A stretch of 64,000 nt of DNA from assembly GCA_003762615.1 (NCBI GenBank), contig RIAZ01000002.1:62001-126000 (forward strand), read 5' to 3'. Under the pieces are notes generated by a model. The model was given only the letters and a program-made list of their open reading frames with translations, was not told the origin of the DNA and searched no databases. This document shows positions 36,958-44,532 of the stretch, piece by piece (within the stretch, counting starts at the first letter, position 1; each line of letters begins with the position of its first letter). A program made the position numbers and the translations under genes. This DNA is from Muribaculaceae bacterium Isolate-037 (Harlan) (GTDB lineage: Bacteria; Bacteroidota; Bacteroidia; Bacteroidales; Muribaculaceae).

Positions 36958-37503
36958 TTATTTCATGCAGAGTGTGGTGCCTTGTGTCATAGAGGAGTAA
37001 GCCATGACACCCTGCTCGGAGAGCGGTATGGCGCGGAAATCACCTTGCGGAGTGATCATCTTGACGTGGGAATCATCAATCATGGTCATGAACGGGATTG
37101 TTTCCTCATCATTGACTCCTACTGACCATGTCTGGGAATCTGCCTCGAAATCCAGACGCACCTTGTCGCCGTTAGGAGCTGTGATGTCATATCCTTTGCC
37201 ATCACATGCTATGTAATATCTGCCTTGGTCTGTATCGATCACCTTTGTAGATGCTTCCACCGGATTATTGCCGCTCCAGAACTCTATTGAGTTGAGAATT
37301 AGCAGATCTGCCACAGAGGTCACTTCATATACGGGAAGAATCCAGAACGCAAAGAACACGAGTTCGTTCACAAATTTTGAACCTACCTGATTATTCCAGG
37401 AAAGCACCTTATTTGTCAGAGAGAAGCTGCCGATACATGATTGGAGTGGGAGAGTGGCAGCGAGCATCAGGATTGCGCCGACATAGACATAGTTCTTTTT
37501 CAT
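36958..37503 (-). CDS. DUF3332 lipoprotein
   Basis: A 181-residue protein with a lipoprotein signal ending LPLQSC, then the family-typical IGSFSLTNKVLSWNNQVG and a membrane-like LVFFAFWILPVYEVTSVADLL (written here from about 47 to 67). The C-terminal half is beta-rich. DUF3332 proteins are widespread and of unknown function. Confidence 0.88.
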   Translation of the reverse strand: MKKNYVYVGAILMLAATLPLQSCIGSFSLTNKVLSWNNQVGSKFVNELVFFAFWILPVYEVTSVADLLILNSIEFWSGNNPVEASTKVIDTDQGRYYIACDGKGYDITAPNGDKVRLDFEADSQTWSVGVNDEETIPFMTMIDDSHVKMITPQGDFRAIPLSEQGVMAYSSMTQGTTLCMK

Positions 37504-37513
37504 TTATGCGGAA

Positions 37514-37556
37514 TGTTGGTTTATGGTTTAATGTTTATAGTTTATGGTTTAAAGTG
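37514..37556. repeat. GTTTATGG heptad run
   Basis: A run of GTTTATG/GTTTAAT/GTTTATA units upstream of the DUF3332 gene, related to those at 8148-8278 and 26092-26202. Here only one orientation is present. Confidence 0.6.
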
Positions 37557-37580
37557 TAACAACAAAAGGAGGGTGGAAGT

Positions 37581-38972
37581 TCATTGTGTATGCTTGATAA
37601 AAAAGTCGTACACGCTGAACACTTTGTCAACGAAGTCTACTGTCTCGCGTCCGCGGAAGTAACCGTTTTTCACAACCTTGTCGTTATAATATTTTGGTCT
37701 TGACTTCATTAGTGCGGCTTCACTTACGTTGCCGATCCATCGCTTGCTGTCGAGTCCATATTTCTCGGCGAGAGCAATGGCATCATAGATATGTCCGAGT
37801 CCACAATTGTATGCAGCCACTACGAAACGCTGACGCTCGTCGGGATCAGGCACTTTTTCTGCCAGAGCGAGATCAAGCTTCTTAAGGAGAGAAGCGGCGG
37901 CGAAGATGCAGCGTTCGGGATTTACAAGCTCCTCCGGCTCAACGCCGACGGTCTTTGCCGTGGCTGGCATAAGCTGCATCAGTCCTTTTGCACCAGCCCA
38001 TGACACTGTGTCGTTGTTGAAACTTGATTCGTTGAAGCCAATCGAAGCCAAAAGACGCCAGTCGTAGCCCGGGATCTTTGCGTGTCGACGAAAGGTTGCA
38101 TCGTAATTTGATATGCGTTTTCCTTTCTTGATCTTTACGCCGAGAGCTTCAACAGGATTTTCGTATGGGGCGGAAGACTTGCTTATCTCGAAGTATTTCT
38201 TATAGATCTCCCTGAGCATTTGGGAATTATCGTGTCTCTTCTCCCAATTATTGATTTTGGATGCGAGTGAATCAAGATCATTTCTTACTGCCCATGAGGA
38301 GAATTGGTCGAGACTTATCTTCATGCCAATGTCAAGACGTGGATAGTATGACTTGTTGAGTTCAGCTATGTCGGAATCAACTACTGTCAATGGAATCTCT
38401 CCGCGATCCACCATCCGGATCAGGTCTTCGGTGATGAGGGAATCCTTTGTAATGGTGACGATGTTTATTCCGCCACCAAGTTCCTGATCAAGATTTTTCA
38501 GTCTGTAATAATACTTTGAGTCGCTTTCCACATATACGTCCTTCCCCACAAGACCGGTTACGTCGGATATCCTCTCCTTGTTGTGGGGCTGTACGAGCAC
38601 CTGCCATGTGATTTCCTTGTAACCGCAATGTCTGACCACCTTATTATATTCCTCTATTATCGGTATTGGATACGCCGCGAGTTCAATTTCCCCGTTTTCG
38701 AGCATCTTCAGTAGGGCATTTAGTGAAGGAGCCACTTTAAGGTCAAGCACAAGGTTCTCATCCTCGGCAAAGCGTTTCACGTTCTCATAGTCGAAGCCCA
38801 TTGTCTGACCACGATAGGAGAAATATGAAGTGGGTCCATAGAGTGTGGCAGCGTGCAGTGTGTCGGGCACGTTGCCATCCGTTTCTCCGGATGCAGCTTT
38901 GTTGGAGCCGCATGCCAAAGGGACAGTCGCCAGAGCCAGCAGGGATATATGTAGAAAGGGCAATTTTATCAT
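37581..38972 (-). CDS. MltF-like lytic transglycosylase
   Basis: A 463-residue lipoprotein (signal ending PLAC) with two domains. An SBP_bac_3-like periplasmic ligand-binding domain spans about 40-260. An SLT domain follows, with catalytic Glu near 315 in IGFNESSFNN and the motifs GAKGLMQLMPATA and AAYNCGLGHI. It cleaves peptidoglycan glycan strands to anhydromuropeptides. The binding domain in MltF modulates activity on sensing cell-wall ligands. Monocistronic, with a -7 box at 38980-38987. Confidence 0.93.
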   Translation of the reverse strand: MIKLPFLHISLLALATVPLACGSNKAASGETDGNVPDTLHAATLYGPTSYFSYRGQTMGFDYENVKRFAEDENLVLDLKVAPSLNALLKMLENGEIELAAYPIPIIEEYNKVVRHCGYKEITWQVLVQPHNKERISDVTGLVGKDVYVESDSKYYYRLKNLDQELGGGINIVTITKDSLITEDLIRMVDRGEIPLTVVDSDIAELNKSYYPRLDIGMKISLDQFSSWAVRNDLDSLASKINNWEKRHDNSQMLREIYKKYFEISKSSAPYENPVEALGVKIKKGKRISNYDATFRRHAKIPGYDWRLLASIGFNESSFNNDTVSWAGAKGLMQLMPATAKTVGVEPEELVNPERCIFAAASLLKKLDLALAEKVPDPDERQRFVVAAYNCGLGHIYDAIALAEKYGLDSKRWIGNVSEAALMKSRPKYYNDKVVKNGYFRGRETVDFVDKVFSVYDFFIKHTQ

Positions 38973-38979
38973 GACAATG

Positions 38980-38987
38980 CAAAGTTA
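38980..38987 (-). promoter_or_regulatory. -7 box for the transglycosylase gene
   Basis: The minus strand reads TAACTTTGCATT here, 8 nt before the start codon. A weak -33 (ATTG, 39009-39006) is at 18 bp. Confidence 0.5.
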
Positions 38988-39024
38988 GTCAAAAATTTGC
39001 AAAAGCAATGAATAAGCGAAAGAA

Positions 39025-40068
39025 TTATGCATTATCATTTAGCACTTTGTCTAATTGGGCTTGCAACTCCTCTTTCCTTGGCAGGTAGAGCTGATAACGG
39101 GCAACAAAAAGTTGGTTGGTGATTCCTTCAAGAGCATATTCCATCAACACTTCATCACGTTTGGCTCCAAGTACAATGCCGATTGGCGGGTTGTCGTCGG
39201 GCATACATACCTCATTCTTAAAGTAATTCAAATATAGATTCATCTGCCCGATGTCACCATGTGATATTTCATTCCGTTTGAGGTCAATCAAAACGTAACA
39301 TTTTAATATGGCGTGGTAAAACACCAAATCTACCTTGAATTGCCGTCCACCGATAGGCATCACGTATTGGCGACCGATGAAAGCGAATCCGCGCCCAAGC
39401 TCCAGCAGAAACTTCTCCATGTTGTCTTTGAGAGCCTTTTCCAAATCATTCTCCTTATAACGTTTCTTCTGCGGCAGTCCTGTGAATTCCAATACATACG
39501 GGTCATGGATAATATCATCCGCAGTCAATATAGGATGTCCCTGTCTGGCAAGAGCCAACACACCCGCTTTATCCGTACTCAGCGCAAGACGGTGAAAAAG
39601 CGAAGACTTAATCTGACGGCGCAATTCCCGAACTTTCCACTTCTGATTAAGAGCTTCTTTATAATAGAACTGCATCTCCATTTCATCCTCACACTTCAGA
39701 AGTTCATAATAGTGGCTCCATGTCAAAAGGTGTGACACTGTCACACTTTTTGGGAAACAGAGGTAGAACTTTCTCATATATATTAGATTCGATCGGCTGA
39801 ATCCCTTTCCTCTACGGGCAGTCAAATCTTTTGCCAAACGGTTTATGAGTTGTGTGCCATACTCGGCACGTATTTTACCTTGTTGCTCAAATTCAACAAT
39901 ATATTGTCCTGTTTTCCAATTGGCGTCAAGCAATTCAGTATTGACAGCCTCCACAGCACGGTTCCTCGCCGTACTCCATAGGTTATCAATTCGTCCAACC
40001 AGCGTCTCGTAATCCGCCGCCGGCATACTCGCCATAATGTCATTCCTATCAGTCATAGTTCCATTCAT
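39025..40068 (-). CDS. YhcG/DUF1016 family PD-(D/E)XK nuclease
   Basis: A 347-residue protein. The N-terminal DUF1016 helical domain includes FSRSNLIYMRKFYLCFP and LTWSHYYELLKCED. The C-terminal nuclease has FKVDLVFYH and VLIDLKRNE, giving the D...DxK core. Family members are mobile, often near restriction or defence loci, and are proposed to process DNA. The start ATG at 40068 overlaps the stop of the upstream AlbA_2 fragment by ATGA. A decayed partial copy lies 220 bp upstream. Confidence 0.92.
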   Translation of the reverse strand: MNGTMTDRNDIMASMPAADYETLVGRIDNLWSTARNRAVEAVNTELLDANWKTGQYIVEFEQQGKIRAEYGTQLINRLAKDLTARRGKGFSRSNLIYMRKFYLCFPKSVTVSHLLTWSHYYELLKCEDEMEMQFYYKEALNQKWKVRELRRQIKSSLFHRLALSTDKAGVLALARQGHPILTADDIIHDPYVLEFTGLPQKKRYKENDLEKALKDNMEKFLLELGRGFAFIGRQYVMPIGGRQFKVDLVFYHAILKCYVLIDLKRNEISHGDIGQMNLYLNYFKNEVCMPDDNPPIGIVLGAKRDEVLMEYALEGITNQLFVARYQLYLPRKEELQAQLDKVLNDNA

Positions 40069-40256
40069 TTAAAATTATAATACTGCGGCTCAACACCGAC
40101 AAGGATATAGCCGCCACCGATATTGTCAAAATTGTTGGCAAACGCACAAATTGATCGATATATCTTATCCAGATTCCAACCCTTCTTAAATTCAATCCGG
40201 TTAGATTCCTCCTTCCTCTGCATCAGTAGGTCTTCAACATTTATCGGTATTGCCAT
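40065..40256 (-). pseudogene. Truncated AlbA_2 (Schlafen-like) ATP-binding protein fragment
   Basis: A 63-residue frame from MAIPINVEDLL to GYILVGVEPQYYNFK. EESNRIEFKKGW and ICAFANNFDNIGGGYILVGV are the start of the AlbA_2 domain of proteins that are normally 400-500 residues. It breaks off just after GVE and runs into the yhcG start, so it is a remnant, though it could still be translated and coupled to yhcG. Confidence 0.8.
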
Positions 40257-40289
40257 AATATACATTTTTAAATATTCTGTTCGCTTGTT

Positions 40290-40476
40290 TTTATTAGAAC
40301 TTTGTCCAACTGCTCTTACAACTCTTTTTGCCTTGGCAAATATAGCTAATAACTGGCAACAAAGAGTTGGCAAGTGATACCTTCAAGAGCATATTCCATC
40401 TCATCCTCGCACTTCAGAAGTTCAAAATAATGGCTCCATGTCAAAAAAGTGAGACACTGTCTCACTTTTTTGAAAA
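40290..40476 (-). pseudogene. Decayed, internally deleted second copy of yhcG
   Basis: On the minus strand this matches two separate parts of the intact gene. 40290-40400 corresponds to about 39041-39145 (the C-terminal codons), and 40401-40476 to about 39683-39760 (an internal region). The 537-bp interval between is missing, with a TCCAT microhomology near the join. In the yhcG frame a CAG codon has become TAG (40346-40348). It is clearly non-functional. Confidence 0.85.
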
Positions 40477-40515
40477 AGATAGAAATTCCTTATTGTATCC
40501 TAAATCGTAATTTTG

Positions 40516-40669
40516 CATATAGATTTAAAAGATTTTAAAGATTATTGTTTTTGAATAAAATCGTTCGAATCTATGTGCTGAATTTTATACATATAGATTT
40601 AAAAGAATTTTAAAGATTATATCATTTGAATAAAAATCTTTCTAATCTTTTGAATCTATATGCTGAATC
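40516..40669. repeat. Two 75-bp AT-rich direct repeats with inverted flank
   Basis: CATATAGATTTAAAAGA begins both copies, at 40516 and 40590. Each continues with TTTTAAAGATTAT and TTGAATAAAA. The second is followed by an inverted form (TTTTGAATCTATATG), so it can also form a hairpin. No coding content. Confidence 0.7.
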
Positions 40670-40729
40670 TATATGTGGAAATTCTAATTTCATGTTTTCG
40701 GCAATATATTTTGTGCATGACCTTTTTTC

Positions 40730-40927
40730 TCATGGATTCTTAGATTTAGAGGTGCGGCTTTTTGCTTCGTCGCTTGCGCGTCTAAGCTCCTGATAAAATT
40801 TTACATCTGACTCACGATTTGTTTCACGTACTTTCTTTGCGGCATTTTCCATGAGTTGTCCTAACTGTTCATCAGATGGGTCATTCTGACTGTCAAACCG
40901 ATATGAATTATATTCTGCTTGTGTCAT
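40730..40927 (-). CDS. Small hypothetical protein
   Basis: A 65-residue, highly charged protein starting MTQAEYNSYRFDSQNDPSDEQ and rich in Glu, Lys, Arg and Ser; predicted mostly helical and soluble. I believe similar short proteins with a YNSYRYDS-like start occur in Bacteroidales, but no function is known. It stands alone beside repeats and the yhcG remnants. Confidence 0.65.
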   Translation of the reverse strand: MTQAEYNSYRFDSQNDPSDEQLGQLMENAAKKVRETNRESDVKFYQELRRASDEAKSRTSKSKNP

Positions 40928-41311
40928 CGTTGGAATATTAAGAATTAAGATGGCTATTCTTAGTTACAAAGGTAATAAGAAATTTTGAGAACTTAATGAA
41001 TTGTGGCTATCGAAGTTGTCTAAATTTATTCCGAAGGGTTAAAATACTATACTTTTGTAAATTTTATCTGTCTTTTCAATTATGATGGAGTCTATATCAT
41101 GGATATAAGAAGTTTATATTGAGTCCAGTTGAATTGCAAACGCAGTGTGGACGCAATCGGATATTCAAGATGTTAGTTTTCTCAAAAATTCCTATATTTT
41201 GTCGAATGAATTTTGTTAATGTTGTGGGTATTAAAAATAATACCTATTTTTGCGTGATTAAAATTTAAGATTATGCCAGAATCCTTTTAGAGTGGGAATG
41301 AGGATTGAATT
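40928..41311. other. Intergenic region before DUF2442-HTH
   Basis: A 384-bp AT-rich gap. It contains GAAGTTGTCTAAA (41012-41024), a -7-like TACTTTTG at 41050-41057 with no gene behind it, a short ATGGATATAAGAAGTTTATA run (41099-41118) resembling the start of the downstream gene, and the promoter at 41221-41252. Confidence 0.45.
41221..41252 (+). promoter_or_regulatory. Promoter for DUF2442-HTH gene
   Basis: GTTG at 41221-41224 and TATTTTTG at 41245-41252, 20 bp apart. The leader is about 55 nt. Confidence 0.75.
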
Positions 41312-41719
41312 ATGGATATTAAGAATATTTATTTTGACAAGAGCCATATCTATGGTATTGATGAGAATGGGAAGGAATGGAGTCAGTCTCTTCTTTGGTA
41401 TCCGGAATTGATGGATGCAACAAGTGAGCAGCGTAATGATTACACTGTTGGTCTTGACGGGTTTCATTGGAGAAATCTGGATGTGGATGTGAGTTTTGAG
41501 AGTTTTTTCTATGAAGATGCGGAACCTACCTCTTTTCAGAGATTCTTTTTGATGCATAAGGAGATTAAGATTTCGGAATTTGCTCGAAAGATTGGTATTG
41601 ATGCATCATTGTTGCGTAATTATATAAATGGTTTTAAGAAACCATCAAAAGAGAGGGAGAGGGTAATACTTGATGGGATACATTCTCTTGCCAAAGAATA
41701 TGCGGCGGCTTCATTCTGA
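41312..41719 (+). CDS. DUF2442 domain fused to helix-turn-helix
   Basis: A 135-residue protein. The first part is a DUF2442 domain (SLLWYPELMDATSEQRNDYT, then GFHWRNLDVDVSFESFF). The second part, about 85-130, is a Cro-like helix-turn-helix (KISEFARKIGIDASLLRNYI, KPSKERERVI). DUF2442 proteins commonly pair with DUF4160 proteins in presumed toxin-antitoxin-like modules; here the domain carries its own DNA-binding half and no DUF4160 gene is adjacent. Likely an autoregulator or antitoxin-type repressor. Confidence 0.85.
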   Translation: MDIKNIYFDKSHIYGIDENGKEWSQSLLWYPELMDATSEQRNDYTVGLDGFHWRNLDVDVSFESFFYEDAEPTSFQRFFLMHKEIKISEFARKIGIDASLLRNYINGFKKPSKERERVILDGIHSLAKEYAAASF

Positions 41720-41806
41720 TATAGTTTGGATGGATGGGTTTAGATGAATGGATTGTATGGTGATCGGATGGGTTGGGAGTATTTTTTTGATTTTAATTTT
41801 TTGAGT

Positions 41807-42286
41807 ATGGAAGAGAAAACGGAATTGAATGAGAGAGTGGTGCTGAATGCGCATAATAAGGAGGAGTATCCTCCGATGCATAGTGCGGAGCATTTGCTTA
41901 ATGGGATGATGGTCCGGAAATATGGGTGCGGTCGGGCGTTTAGCGGACATGTGGAGCGCAAGAAGACGAAGCTTGATTATCGTCTGGATAAACCTTTGTC
42001 GGCTGAGGAGATTAAGGGTATTGAGGATTATATGAATGGTGTGATCCGAGAGGATGTGGAGGTGACGGAGGAATTTGTCCGTCTTGATGAGGTTGGGTCG
42101 AGGTTTGATATGAGCCGTTTGCCGGAGAATGCATCGGAGTTTGTGAGGGTGGTACGTATCGGTGATTATGATGAGTGCCTTTGTGCGGGTCTGCATGTGA
42201 GGAGTACTTCGGAGATAGGTGTGTTCCGTATATCGAGCACACGTTGGCAGGATGGCGTGCAGCGTATCGTGTTCAAACTTTCTTGA
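41807..42286 (+). CDS. AlaX-like tRNA editing (threonyl/alanyl SAD) protein
   Basis: A 159-residue free-standing editing domain. Zinc ligands are visible as HSAEHLLN (HxxxH near residue 24) and CLCAGLH (CxxxH near 125), as in the editing domain of AlaRS and ThrRS. Such AlaX proteins hydrolyse Ser- or Gly-tRNA-Ala. The frame reaches back to ATG 41744, but the extra 21 residues look non-conserved, so 41807 is preferred. It sits just before alanine dehydrogenase, an intriguing alanine link. The plus strand here is notably G+T-rich. Confidence 0.85.
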   Translation: MEEKTELNERVVLNAHNKEEYPPMHSAEHLLNGMMVRKYGCGRAFSGHVERKKTKLDYRLDKPLSAEEIKGIEDYMNGVIREDVEVTEEFVRLDEVGSRFDMSRLPENASEFVRVVRIGDYDECLCAGLHVRSTSEIGVFRISSTRWQDGVQRIVFKLS

Positions 42287-42560
42287 CAGGGGTCGGAACG
42301 TGCTGTGAGGTTATGTTGTGTGGCACGGCGTGCGGGCATGTTGTGTTGTGCAGATATGTTGTTTGCGGATGTTTTATAACATGTGTTATTTTGTGATAAA
42401 TCGCAAATAATTTTTGTATATTTGGGGCGATTATTCCGAAGATATTTAATGTGTCTTGCATGTGGTTTACAGGGTAAGACTTAGGCATGTGATAGTGTCG
42501 CATAAATATTGAGGGTGTCAGTTCTTTCTATGTATTTATTCACAATAAACACTGTATGTT

Positions 42561-43667
42561 ATGAAAATCGGAATTCCCAAAGAGATTAAGAACAGTGAGA
42601 ACCGTGTAGGCGCGACTCCGGCAGGGGTAAAGGAATTTATACGTCACGGTCATGAAGTGTATGTGCAGCACACAGCCGGCGAAGGTAGCGGATTCTCGGA
42701 TGAGGAATATAAGTCGGCGGGGGCAGTCATTCTTGATAAGATTGAGGATGTGTATGCCGTTTCCGATATGATCATAAAGGTGAAGGAGCCTATCCGTGAG
42801 GAGTATGGTCTTGTGAGGAAAGGACAGGTGGTGTTTACGTATTTCCATTTTGCGAGTGAGTATGAGCTTACGGAGGCTATGCTTGAGAGTGGATCGGTGT
42901 GTATCGCCTACGAGACAGTTACGGATAAGGCGGGGAAATTGCCGTTGCTTATCCCGATGAGTGAGGTGGCTGGTCGTATGTCGGTGCAGGAGGGTGCCAG
43001 ATTCCTTGAGAAGCCACAGGGTGGAAGAGGTATCTTGTTAGGGGGTGTGCCGGGGGTACGTCCTGCGAAGGTGCTGATTCTTGGTGCCGGTGTTGTGGGG
43101 CGTAATGCTGCGTTGATGGCTGCCGGTCTTGGTGCTGACGTGACTTTGACCGATGTTAATCTTGATACGTTGCGTCATTGTGCAGAGGTCATGCCGAAGA
43201 ATGTGAAGACACTTTATTCATCGCGTCATAATATAGAGTTGGAGCTTCCACACACGGATTTGGTAATCGGTTCGGTACTTATTCCGGGCGCGAAGGCTCC
43301 GCATCTTGTGACAAAGGATATGTTGGGTCTTATGCGTGCGGGGACTGTCATGGTGGATGTTGCTGTTGATCAGGGTGGATGTTTTGAGACTACGCATCCT
43401 ACTACTCATTCTGCGCCAACATACGTGGTGGATGGTATTGTGCATTATGCTGTAGCCAATATTCCGGGAGCGGTGCCGTTTACTTCGACGCAGGCATTGA
43501 CAAATGCGACGCTTCCGTATGCGTTGCGTCTTGCCGATTTGGGTTGGAAGGAGGCATGCCGGCGTGATCCTGGTCTTGCCGAGGGTGTGAATATAGTGGA
43601 TGGGAAGATCACGTATAAGGCGGTGGCTGATGCGTTTGGAATGACATCATGCACAATAAGCTGGTGA
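42561..43667 (+). CDS. ald: Alanine dehydrogenase
   Basis: Ald reversibly deaminates L-alanine to pyruvate with NAD. The 368-residue length is normal. It shows KIGIPKEIKNSENRVG at the start (substrate Arg and Lys), VKVKEP-like MIIKVKEP, YFHFASEYELTE, the NAD-binding LILGAGVVGRNAA and the catalytic region DVAVDQGGCFETTHPTTHS. The last eight codons (MTSCTISW) are the first unit of a tandem repeat that continues downstream, so the native C-terminus may have been replaced. -7 candidate TATATTTG at 42417-42424, leader about 130 nt. Confidence 0.96.
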   Translation: MKIGIPKEIKNSENRVGATPAGVKEFIRHGHEVYVQHTAGEGSGFSDEEYKSAGAVILDKIEDVYAVSDMIIKVKEPIREEYGLVRKGQVVFTYFHFASEYELTEAMLESGSVCIAYETVTDKAGKLPLLIPMSEVAGRMSVQEGARFLEKPQGGRGILLGGVPGVRPAKVLILGAGVVGRNAALMAAGLGADVTLTDVNLDTLRHCAEVMPKNVKTLYSSRHNIELELPHTDLVIGSVLIPGAKAPHLVTKDMLGLMRAGTVMVDVAVDQGGCFETTHPTTHSAPTYVVDGIVHYAVANIPGAVPFTSTQALTNATLPYALRLADLGWKEACRRDPGLAEGVNIVDGKITYKAVADAFGMTSCTISW

Positions 43668-43791
43668 CATCATGCACATCAAGGAGTGACATCATGCACA
43701 ATATGGCGCTACATCATGCACAATAGGATGTTACATTATGTATAATATGCTGTTACATCATGCACAATATAATTTGTTGTGCATGATGTAA
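43642..43791. repeat. Six 22-24 bp tandem repeats from the ald 3' end, closing in a hairpin
   Basis: Units begin (T/G)ACATCATGCACAATA at about 43642, 43665, 43687, 43710, 43732 and 43754. The first encodes the end of Ald. The last is followed by its exact reverse complement: TTACATCATGCACAA (43753-43767) and TTGTGCATGATGTAA (43777-43791) form a perfect 15-bp stem with a 9-nt loop. No U tract follows, so it is not a standard terminator. Confidence 0.9.
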
Positions 43792-43832
43792 TGGCATGAC
43801 GTGCATTATGTGTTTGATTTTACATATAAGTT

Positions 43833-43864
43833 GTTGGCTATTTGTGAAATATTTTATAAATTTG
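43833..43864 (+). promoter_or_regulatory. Promoter for DUF4160-DUF2442 pair
   Basis: GTTG at 43833-43836 and TAAATTTG at 43857-43864, 20 bp apart. The leader to the start at 43923 is about 50 nt. Confidence 0.75.
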
Positions 43865-43922
43865 TAATGTCGGATTTACATTCCGATGAAGAATATTGAT
43901 ATATGACAAAAATAAGAAATCT

Positions 43923-44180
43923 ATGCCTCAGATAAGTTCATTCTATGGAATAATAATATTCCTAAATTTTTCGGACCACATGCCACCACATTTTCATGCT
44001 TGGTATGGAGATCATAAATGTATTGTAAATATAAAGGATGGAATAGTTAGGGGGGAAATGCCTGCTCGTGCACTCAAAATGATATTTGAATGGATGGATA
44101 TGCATAAAGAGGAACTCTTGGAGGCATGGAATAAGGCAATAAATGGAGAACATCCGAATAAGATTGAACCACTTAAATAA
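43923..44180 (+). CDS. DUF4160 domain protein
   Basis: An 85-residue protein with the family core FYGIIIFLNFSDHMPPHFHAWYGD (read from residue 7 on), where the HMPPHFH histidines are characteristic. DUF4160 proteins nearly always precede a DUF2442 gene, as here, and the pair is regarded as toxin-antitoxin-like without proven activity. Start 43923 (MPQISSFYG) is the family start; the frame from 43896 is longer. Confidence 0.9.
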   Translation: MPQISSFYGIIIFLNFSDHMPPHFHAWYGDHKCIVNIKDGIVRGEMPARALKMIFEWMDMHKEELLEAWNKAINGEHPNKIEPLK

Positions 44181-44187
44181 AGGCAAT

Positions 44188-44430
44188 ATGTTTCTTGAAG
44201 TTATAAAAGCTCAATATGTCAACGAGTATCGTATCAAATTGTGGTTTAACAATGGCGAGATGCGAATGGTGGATCTCAAGGATTCTCTTAATGGACCTGT
44301 ATTCCAGCCATTAAAAGACTTGGATTTTTTTAAGAAATTTGCAATACGATTCAATACTATAGAATGGCCGAATGAAGCTGACTTTGCTCCTGAGTATTTA
44401 TATGGAATCGGTACCCCTATTTCTGGATGA
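44188..44430 (+). CDS. DUF2442 domain protein
   Basis: An 80-residue protein, MFLEVIKAQYVNEYRIKLWF then DLKDSLNGPVFQPLKD and FNTIEWPNEADFAPEYLY, a textbook DUF2442. It starts 7 bp after the DUF4160 stop, an obligate-pair arrangement. Start 44188 preferred over 44143, which overlaps the partner gene. Confidence 0.9.
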   Translation: MFLEVIKAQYVNEYRIKLWFNNGEMRMVDLKDSLNGPVFQPLKDLDFFKKFAIRFNTIEWPNEADFAPEYLYGIGTPISG

Positions 44431-44472
44431 TAATGGAGTCGTGTTTTATGAGCCGTTTTTGATGTGTGATGA

Positions 44473-44509
44473 AAAAAGTCGGAGCGTCAATTTGATGCTC
44501 CGACTTTTT
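44473..44509. terminator. Convergent terminator
   Basis: AAAAAGTCGGAGC (44473-44485) and GCTCCGACTTTTT (44497-44509) pair perfectly. It serves the DUF4160-DUF2442 pair and the converging HU-SPOR gene. Confidence 0.92.
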
Positions 44510-44532
44510 ATGGTATGATTCATTTTTTCTTT

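Noticed and set aside
41098..41121. Start of a duplicated DUF2442-HTH gene (ATGGATATAAGAAG...)
   Set aside because: Only the first six codons or so resemble the downstream gene, a stop follows at once, and no further similarity is seen.
42175..42396. 73-codon frame after AlaX, Cys/Val-rich
   Set aside because: It overlaps the end of the AlaX gene in another frame and reflects the G+T-rich strand bias, without protein-like features.
43642..43791. CRISPR array
   Set aside because: Units are contiguous at 22-24 bp with no unique spacers of constant length, begin inside ald, and there are no cas genes.
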